Shown piece after piece: positions 1 to 4,495 of a stretch of 6,757 bases of DNA. Position 1 is the stretch's first letter. Each line of letters starts with the position of its first letter. The DNA is taken from NCBI GenBank assembly GCA_030617585.1, contig JAUWVD010000062.1:1-6757 (forward strand). The letters are read 5' to 3'. The position numbers were made by a program, and so were the translations under genes. The notes under the pieces are model-generated. The model had not been told where the DNA came from. It worked only from the letters and a program-made list of their open reading frames with translations, and searched no databases. This DNA comes from Candidatus Methanophagales archaeon. GTDB lineage: Archaea; Halobacteriota; Syntropharchaeia; Alkanophagales; Methanospirareceae.

Positions 1-558
1 CTCGTGTTAAATACATTCATGAACCTCGGCGCTTTCGTGATTGATTGTGACCTCCTGAGCCGGGAGGCGGTAATACCAGGTACAAAAGCATGGTGGAAGA
101 TAGTAGATGTATTTGGTAAAGATATATTGAGAAACGATTTAGAGATAGACAGAAAGAAGCTGGGCGGTATTGTATTCGATGATTCCAGTAAGCGCAAGAT
201 TTTAGAGCAGATAATACACCCGGAAGTAAGAAGGAAGTGCACAGAGAGAATAGAGGCGATAAAGAAGATGGCGCCAAATGCCATTGTGGTTATTGATGTC
301 CCTTTGTTAATAGAAACGGGCGTTCAAAAGGAATTCGATACGGTTATTCTTGTTTATGCCAATGCAGATACGCAGATAAGAAGGCTGATGGAACGCGATG
401 GAATAACAAAGGCAGAGGCGTGGAGAATGGTCGAATTGCAAATCCCACTGGCGGAGAAGCGGCGATTTGCTGATTATATCATAAATAATGACGGTACGCG
501 TGAAGAAACGGAGACGCAAGTTAGGAAGCTATTTGAAGCTATTTCTTCTTGTATATAA
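1..558 (+). CDS. coaE: Dephospho-CoA kinase, bacterial CoaE type (5'-truncated by window edge)
   Basis: CoaE phosphorylates the ribose 3'-hydroxyl of dephospho-CoA with ATP, the last step of coenzyme A synthesis in the cytoplasm. The reading frame is open from the first base, so the gene starts before the window. The N-terminal P-loop (GGIGSGKS-type), normally some 20-25 residues before the first visible conserved block, is absent for that reason. Family landmarks visible in order are LGAFVIDCD, EPGT-like IPGTKAW, the HPEVR motif, VIDVPLLIETG (the PLLxE block), an LID-like part with RLMERDGITKAEA, then RRFADYIINNDGT. About 186 residues are seen, which with the missing start fits the usual ~200. 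A GTG at 4 and an ATG at 19 lie inside the conserved domain and are not credible starts. It ends 1 nt before repeat copy A and converges with the - strand gene at 679-1023. Identification is firm. The oddity is the bacterial family in what seems an archaeon. Confidence 0.93.
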   Translation, partial: LVLNTFMNLGAFVIDCDLLSREAVIPGTKAWWKIVDVFGKDILRNDLEIDRKKLGGIVFDDSSKRKILEQIIHPEVRRKCTERIEAIKKMAPNAIVVIDVPLLIETGVQKEFDTVILVYANADTQIRRLMERDGITKAEAWRMVELQIPLAEKRRFADYIINNDGTREETETQVRKLFEAISSCI

Positions 559-559
559 C

Positions 560-659
560 GTATAACTTCTACCTATAAATTTAATTTAGGACGCAGATTT
601 ACACAGATTCAATTTTTTCTGTGTTAATCAGCGTTAATCTGTGTCAATAATTGATTTTA
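560..659 (+). repeat. Intergenic repeat element, copy A (10-bp modular)
   Basis: This copy fills nearly the whole convergent gap between coaE and the next gene. It begins GTATAACTTCTACC, continues TTTAATTTAGGACGCAG, and ends CAATAATTGATTTTA. Its reverse complement matches 4370-4475. The last 42 bases (618-659) are identical to 4370-4411 on the other strand. The first half matches 2392-2443 in direct orientation. Internally the two halves (591-610 region and 620-645 region) are imperfect inverted complements, so a long hairpin is possible. The CAGAT-type words recur every 10 nt. It lies between two 3' ends and contains a run of six T (613-618), so a role as a two-way terminator is possible but unproven. 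Confidence 0.85.
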
Positions 660-678
660 GTTTGTTCAAAAACTATAC

Positions 679-1023
679 TTATCTGCTTGCTACCAATTCT
701 TCAAGAACAAGTAAATCGATCGCTTCCTCTAAATCCGAGAACCGGTCCTTAAACTCCCGCATAACCTCACGCTCTTCTTCCTTTACTCGCTCTTGGTCAA
801 GCTTATCCTCAACTTCCACCGCTTTATGGAAGAGGTCATCAATCACCACAAAAATGCCGGGTCTTTTGCTTTTAAACCGTTTCAAATCTTCTACAATATC
901 TTCGCCCTTTGAATATTTGTCTTGTATCTCATCGAACTCTTTGAAAACCATTTCTCTTTCCCTGTTAAAATCGGCCAACGCTTTCAAAAAGGACCTTGGC
1001 ACTTTATCCATTTCTTCTGTCAT
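679..1023 (-). CDS. Hypothetical charged helical protein, 114 aa
   Basis: I do not recognise this family. From the ATG at 1023-1021 the protein is 114 residues, starting MTEEMDKVPRSFLKALADFN and ending LVLEELVASR. It has a high content of Glu, Asp, Lys and Arg, no signal peptide or membrane segment, and stretches with heptad-like spacing (for example the KLDQERVKEEEREVMREF part), suggesting a helical or coiled-coil cytoplasmic protein. One hydrophobic strand-like patch, GIFVVIDDLF, sits mid-protein. A TTG at 1035 in the same frame would add four residues. I prefer ATG because a TATA-like box lies about 30 nt before it and no Shine-Dalgarno sequence is seen, which fits a leaderless archaeal message. 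It lies 47 bp downstream of lysA on the same strand, so read-through from lysA is also possible. Charged composition and codon use favour a real gene over the overlapping + strand frame. Confidence 0.7.
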   Translation of the reverse strand: MTEEMDKVPRSFLKALADFNREREMVFKEFDEIQDKYSKGEDIVEDLKRFKSKRPGIFVVIDDLFHKAVEVEDKLDQERVKEEEREVMREFKDRFSDLEEAIDLLVLEELVASR

Positions 1024-1038
1024 GAGCAATAACAAATA

Positions 1039-1058
1039 ATATATCTAGATATATAAAT
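1039..1058 (-). promoter_or_regulatory. TATA-like box overlapping a 16-bp perfect palindrome
   Basis: Reading the - strand, ATTTATATATC lies about 26-35 nt before the ATG of the 114-aa gene, the distance expected for an archaeal TATA box serving a leaderless transcript. The same bases form a perfect 16-bp palindrome centred on CTAG (1039-1054, ATATATCTAGATATAT). This could be an operator for a dimeric regulator. AT-only palindromes also arise easily by chance. Confidence 0.45.
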
Positions 1059-1070
1059 GCTTTTCCATTT

Positions 1071-2330
1071 TTACTTTAACCTTGCTGGGATCACCTGATT
1101 CCTTATCAAATCATCAACGCTTTCTTTCGTCCTTATCACGTCCACCTTACCATCACAAATCAATACTTCCGCACATCTCGGACGACCATTGTATTGCGAG
1201 CTCATGGAGAACCCATAAGCGCCAGCATTTAATATGGCGACTAAATCGCCGCGCTCAACTTCCGGCAGCATTCTATCCTTTGCTATTATATCGCCCGATT
1301 CGCATACAGGACCGACTACAGTGCATAATACCGAAGCTTCTTCATTTAGCTTGTTCGCCACTACCACTTCATGATACGCATCATACATCACAGGCCTCAT
1401 GAACAGGTTAAATCCGGCATCTATAGCCACGAAATTTTTATAGGCCTGCTTTACTGTGTTTACCCGGCTCAATAATATTGTGGCGGGACCAACGATAGAC
1501 CTGCCGGGCTCTAAGACCAACTTCAGCTTTATGCCCAACGAGTCCAACCTAGCATCAAACGTGGGCAATATAGCATCAGCCAAATCATTTGGCGTCGGCG
1601 CCTTCTCCTCTTTACGGTGGCTTATTCCCAGTCCGCCACCGAGGTCCACAAATTCGAGTTCCATCCCTCGCGCATATAAATCCTCTACGAGGTTCATCAT
1701 CTTCTCTGTCGCCTCACTAAATACGCTCACGTCTAATATCTGTGACCCTATATGACAATGTAATCCAGTAAGAGTGATGTTCGGCAGCATTTTCGCATCT
1801 TCACATGTTGCGATCACATCGTAAAAGGGGATGCCAAATTTCGATTCGCGTAGACCTGTTGCTATCTTTGGATTTACCTTTGGTGATACATCGGGGTTCA
1901 CCCGTATTGCAATTTCCACTTCTTTATCCATTGCAACGGCTATTGCTGATAATGTGCGCATTTCGTCCTGCGAATCCACTGATACCTTGACGCCAGCGTC
2001 TACCACGGCACTTAATTCTTCTTCGCTTTTCGAATTGCCATTGAATAGTATCTTGTCCTGGGGTATGCCTGCTAACATCACGAGTTGGAGTTCGCCACCG
2101 GAAAACACATCAGCACCTGCTCCTTCGCTCGCTAATATCTTCAATATCGCAAGATTACCGTTCGCTTTTACTGCGTAATACTTGTCTGCCGATTCAAAAG
2201 CGCTATTATAGTGCCTGAAATTGTCCCGCACAATATCTTCATCTGTTACGTATAGTGGTGTCCCATATGTCTCTGCCAACTCTACTGCGTCCACGCCACC
2301 GAAAACCAAATGGCCACTTTCTTTTTGCAT
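1071..2330 (-). CDS. lysA: Diaminopimelate decarboxylase
   Basis: LysA is a PLP enzyme that decarboxylates meso-2,6-diaminopimelate to L-lysine, the last step of the DAP route, in the cytoplasm. The 419-residue length is normal for the family. Residues 1-40 lead into the alanine-racemase-like TIM barrel with the PLP lysine K55 in YYAVKAN. Further landmarks are HCHIGSQ (191-197), the phosphate-binding GGGLGI (231-236), EPGRSIVG (274-281), then in the C-terminal barrel CESGD (343-347, the catalytic Cys from the partner subunit) and AYGFSMSSQYNGRPR (371-385). All expected catalytic residues are present, so it should be active as a homodimer. The ATG start at 2330 is preceded at about 9 nt by GAGGG, a reasonable ribosome site. 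It is divergent from mobA across a 327-bp gap and runs towards the 114-aa gene. No other lysine gene is in the window. The call is firm. Confidence 0.97.
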   Translation of the reverse strand: MQKESGHLVFGGVDAVELAETYGTPLYVTDEDIVRDNFRHYNSAFESADKYYAVKANGNLAILKILASEGAGADVFSGGELQLVMLAGIPQDKILFNGNSKSEEELSAVVDAGVKVSVDSQDEMRTLSAIAVAMDKEVEIAIRVNPDVSPKVNPKIATGLRESKFGIPFYDVIATCEDAKMLPNITLTGLHCHIGSQILDVSVFSEATEKMMNLVEDLYARGMELEFVDLGGGLGISHRKEEKAPTPNDLADAILPTFDARLDSLGIKLKLVLEPGRSIVGPATILLSRVNTVKQAYKNFVAIDAGFNLFMRPVMYDAYHEVVVANKLNEEASVLCTVVGPVCESGDIIAKDRMLPEVERGDLVAILNAGAYGFSMSSQYNGRPRCAEVLICDGKVDVIRTKESVDDLIRNQVIPARLK

Positions 2331-2391
2331 GTCTTTAATCCCTCTGTTACTAATTTTCTTAGCATTTTCTTTTGTTAAATAATTTAGTAAA

Positions 2392-2443
2392 GTATAACTT
2401 CTACCCTAAGTATAAATTTAATTTAGGACGCAGATTTACGCAG
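2392..2443 (+). repeat. Intergenic repeat element, partial copy B
   Basis: This is a direct copy of the left half of copy A. GTATAACTTCTACC is identical, then come 5 extra bases (CTAAG), then TATAAATTTAATTTAGG and CGCAGATTTAC with the same sequence, ending ACGCAG. The right half seen in A and C is missing. Related words resume about 100 nt later at 2541-2563. It lies 62 nt upstream of the lysA start in the divergent gap. Confidence 0.8.
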
Positions 2444-2464
2444 AAAACCATAACATAATAAACC

Positions 2465-2482
2465 CGAGTTATTATAAACTCG
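2465..2482. promoter_or_regulatory. 18-bp inverted repeat in the lysA-mobA divergent gap
   Basis: Perfect arms CGAGTT (2465-2470) and AACTCG (2477-2482) are separated by ATTATA. It stands in the space between two divergent genes, where an operator would be expected, but it is 135 bp from lysA and 176 bp from mobA. It could also be a chance or transcript hairpin. Confidence 0.3.
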
Positions 2483-2540
2483 ATAGAAGATTCTAATTAA
2501 TAACCTCATCCGTCAACTAAACCTTATATTTTAAATCCTT

Positions 2541-2563
2541 ATTATCTGCGTTCATCTGCGTCC
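2541..2563 (-). repeat. 10-bp tandem module, inverted partner of copy B
   Basis: ATCTGCGTTC is followed directly by ATCTGCGTCC, a 10-nt tandem. Its reverse complement (GGACGCAGATGAACGCAGAT) matches the GGACGCAGATTTACGCAGA of copy B except at two bases. Copy B and this module therefore form inverted ends of a unit of about 140 bp (2425-2563) inside the divergent gap. The pairing resembles the two halves of copy A, but with a longer unrelated centre. Confidence 0.65.
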
Positions 2564-2603
2564 ATTTATCAAATATTATGCTTTCTCGCAAAAAATCACA
2601 GTT

Positions 2604-2630
2604 CACAGATGCAAGCGGTTTAAATCTGTG
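2604..2630. repeat. Small hairpin of the same module family upstream of mobA
   Basis: CACAGAT (2604-2610) and ATCTGTG (2624-2630) are perfect 7-bp inverted arms around a 13-nt loop. The words are those of the dispersed element. The right arm overlaps TTTAAAT (2619-2625), which lies about 35 nt before the mobA start and is a possible but weak TATA box. Nothing else gene-like is seen in the 2331-2657 gap. Confidence 0.4.
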
Positions 2631-2657
2631 TAATCTCGTAGTATTAAATAACTGGAA

Positions 2658-3281
2658 ATGCAAAAGACAGTACTCATCCTGGCAGGCGGGCAAGGTCGTA
2701 GATTCCATTCGTTCGATAAATGCTTCGCCATGTTAGATAACAAATTGCTTATACAGCATGCTATTGATAATATCTCGGACCTGGCAGATGAGATAATAGT
2801 TGCAGCACGAGACGAGCAGCAGGGCGAAAAAATCAGTGCAAGAGTACATGATAAAATCAATTTTGCTTTTGACACTCTGAATGGCTTTGGCCCTCTCGCG
2901 GGCTTCTTATCCGGCTTAGAACAGGCTTCTTTTGCATATTCGCTCGTCATTGGATGCGATATGCCATTTGTAACGGAAAGCGTTGTGAAATTGTTATTTG
3001 AGATTGCCTCTACGGGCTATGACGCAGTAGTGCCGCGATGGGAAAACGAGATGCTGGAGCCGTTACATGCTGTATATCGGAGAGAACCGATGCTAGCTGC
3101 GATAAGGGACACGGTAAAAAGGGGCGATGCGATGATATATCATGCGATTTCGCAGCTTAAAGATGTTTGCTTCTTACCGGTAAACCGGATACGAGAGATA
3201 GACCCCGAGTTGAAAACCTTTCGAAACATAAATACGCCTTTTGAGTTGAAAAAAAGCGAAAAGTTTTTATGCTCTAAGTGA
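2658..3281 (+). CDS. mobA: Molybdenum cofactor guanylyltransferase
   Basis: MobA transfers GMP from GTP to molybdopterin to form molybdopterin guanine dinucleotide, in the cytoplasm. The 207-residue protein is a single Rossmann-like nucleotidyltransferase domain of normal length. It shows LAGGQGRRF (8-16) with the lysine of FDK (residue 21), GPLAGFLSGL (78-87), the metal-binding Asp in GCDMPF (99-104), EPLHAVYRRE (134-143) and the C-terminal FRNINTP (188-194). These separate it from sugar-phosphate and CTP-type relatives, although close MobA-like proteins of unclear substrate exist in archaea. The ATG start has no clear Shine-Dalgarno sequence. A TTTAAAT box about 35 nt upstream would give a very short leader. 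In a methane-metabolising archaeon the product would serve formylmethanofuran dehydrogenase, which uses this cofactor; that link is inferred. The NosD-like gene follows after about 75 bp on the same strand without an obvious terminator. Confidence 0.88.
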   Translation: MQKTVLILAGGQGRRFHSFDKCFAMLDNKLLIQHAIDNISDLADEIIVAARDEQQGEKISARVHDKINFAFDTLNGFGPLAGFLSGLEQASFAYSLVIGCDMPFVTESVVKLLFEIASTGYDAVVPRWENEMLEPLHAVYRREPMLAAIRDTVKRGDAMIYHAISQLKDVCFLPVNRIREIDPELKTFRNINTPFELKKSEKFLCSK

Positions 3282-3306
3282 CAAGTATACATGATTTGAA
3301 ACAAAA

Positions 3307-3352
3307 GGAGAACTTAAAAATGTATTATTTTAGGTGGGTGGGTGATAGATAG
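3307..3352 (+). CDS. Possible 10-codon upstream ORF with strong ribosome site
   Basis: AAAGGAG (3304-3310) lies nine bases before an ATG at 3320. That frame reads MYYFRWVGDR and stops at TAG 3350-3352, four bases before the preferred start of the next gene. The second ribosome site GGTGAT (3341-3346) lies inside it. The arrangement would allow translational coupling to the downstream secreted protein. It is too short to judge by composition, so the coding interval (3320-3352) is a suggestion. The feature also includes the ribosome site. Confidence 0.3.
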
Positions 3353-3356
3353 CAAG

Positions 3357-4310
3357 ATGCGGGAAAAGATATGGTGGATTTTTATCATCTGTGCCGCGAT
3401 TTTATTTTTATTTCTATGCTTTTCGGGCACATCATCTGCGGTGACCTGGTATGTAACAGAAAACGGCAGCGCTAATTTCACAATGATTCAAGATGCGATA
3501 AACATCTCGAGCGCAGGCGACACGATAATAGTAACAAATGGATCATACATAGAGAACGTGAATGTAAACGTGAGTCATTTAACCATACGATCCGGAAACG
3601 GCTCACAATCAACTTTTATTCGTGCGAAAAGCAGAAGTGACCATGTCTTTGAGGTGACTGCGGATTATGTAAATATAAGCGGATTTACAATCATGAATGC
3701 TACTAACCAGCCTAATGCCGGGATATATCTTGGCTCTGATGTGGATCACTGCACCATTACAGATAGCAATGTGTCGAATAACCATATCGGAATATCGCTG
3801 AATGCATCATGCGAAAACACAATTATTAACAATACCATCTCGTACAACGGCTACGGCTTCTACCTGTATCGTTCGAGCAACAATAATACTATTACTAACA
3901 ATACCGTTTTCTCGAACGAGTACGACGGCATCAATCTGCGTTTTTCATGCAACAACACCATTACGAACAACTCCGTCACGAACAACTCCGCAACGTACTA
4001 CTATGCCGGCATTCACCTCCACTCCTCGCACGACAACAGGATCTACAACAACTACTTCAACAATACGAATAATGCTAGGGACGATGACGGATACAACAGA
4101 TGGAACATTATAAAAACATCTGGTACAAATATCATTGGTGGTCCCTATCTTGGCGGGAACTACTGGGCTGATTATACGGGCGAAGATTGGAATGGCGATG
4201 GACTTGGAGATACACGCCCATACTATTCTCCTAATGTCGTATATTCTTCTGATGGTATAGAATATGGTGCAGATTACTTACCATTAGTATCGTGCACATC
4301 ACCACCATAA
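3357..4310 (+). CDS. Secreted NosD-like right-handed beta-helix protein
   Basis: This protein of about 317 residues carries a signal sequence (MREKIWW followed by a long hydrophobic run, likely cut after GTSSA), so it should be exported. The body is Asn/Thr/Ile-rich with short NTI..N coils of the NosD/pectate-lyase-like beta-helix fold. The C-terminal part, GGNYWADY followed by DWNGDGLGD and DYLPLV, is a pattern I associate with methanosarcinal NosD-like surface proteins. Many N-x-S/T sequons suggest heavy N-glycosylation. There is no C-terminal membrane anchor. NosD proper helps mature nitrous oxide reductase; nothing here supports that role, and a surface or adhesive role is only inferred. 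I chose ATG 3357 because GGTGAT, complementary to the archaeal 16S end, is 10 nt upstream. A GTG at 3342 in frame is the alternative and adds MIDSK. It is followed by copy C of the repeat and the PLD gene in the same direction. Confidence 0.85.
   Translation: MREKIWWIFIICAAILFLFLCFSGTSSAVTWYVTENGSANFTMIQDAINISSAGDTIIVTNGSYIENVNVNVSHLTIRSGNGSQSTFIRAKSRSDHVFEVTADYVNISGFTIMNATNQPNAGIYLGSDVDHCTITDSNVSNNHIGISLNASCENTIINNTISYNGYGFYLYRSSNNNTITNNTVFSNEYDGINLRFSCNNTITNNSVTNNSATYYYAGIHLHSSHDNRIYNNYFNNTNNARDDDGYNRWNIIKTSGTNIIGGPYLGGNYWADYTGEDWNGDGLGDTRPYYSPNVVYSSDGIEYGADYLPLVSCTSPP
3756..4043 (+). repeat. Beta-helix coil repeats within the NosD-like gene
   Basis: The Asn-Thr-Ile step recurs: ENTIINN, then NNTITNN 23 residues on, NNTITNN after another 23, and DNRIYNN after 27. 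Each coil carries a central G-x-x-L type strand (GISL, GFYL, GINL, GIHL). These are protein-level coil repeats of a solenoid, diverged in DNA. The 27-residue coil carries an insertion, SATYYYA. Confidence 0.7.
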
Positions 4311-4369
4311 CTTAGTTCGTTTCGCTAACCACAAGAGTACACCGATTTCCAAAACAGAACAAAACAAAA

Positions 4370-4475
4370 TAAAATCAATTATTGACACAGATTAACGCTG
4401 ATTAACACAGAAGAAATTAAATCCGTGTAAATCCATGTAAATCTGCGTCCTAAATTAAATACGTGGAGGTTATAC
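4370..4475 (-). repeat. Intergenic repeat element, copy C (inverted relative to A)
   Basis: Read on the - strand this copy begins GTATAACCTCCACG, passes through ATTTAATTTAGGACGCAG and ends CAATAATTGATTTTA. It matches copy A over its whole length, with a 42-base identical block at 4370-4411. It differs from A by exactly one extra 10-nt module (TACACGGATT type) in the centre, by a few substitutions, and by a 4-nt indel near the outer end. It occupies most of the gap between the NosD-like and PLD genes. On the + strand its outer end supplies GGAGGTTATAC just before the PLD gene. Confidence 0.85.
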
Positions 4476-4495
4476 ATTATATACAATTATAGCAA

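Noticed and set aside
641..1039. A + strand reading frame rich in Ser opposite the 114-aa gene.
   Set aside because: Low-complexity Ser/Thr translation typical of a shadow of charged codons on the other strand; no ribosome site, and it starts inside repeat copy A.
2517..2950. Two - strand frames across the mobA start.
   Set aside because: They oppose a well-supported conserved gene and show no family features or ribosome sites.
3756..4043. Regular spacing in the NosD-like gene as a CRISPR-like array.
   Set aside because: Units are diverged protein coil repeats in an open frame, not identical repeats with unique spacers.
3802..4113. A Thr-rich + strand frame within the NosD-like gene.
   Set aside because: It is the out-of-frame reading of AAC/ACC-rich coil repeats, with no start signals.
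579..4460. Inverted copies A and C as the ends of one 3.9-kb composite transposon.
   Set aside because: The enclosed genes are housekeeping (lysA, mobA) plus a surface protein, no transposase or integrase is present, and copy B inside shows that the element is simply dispersed.
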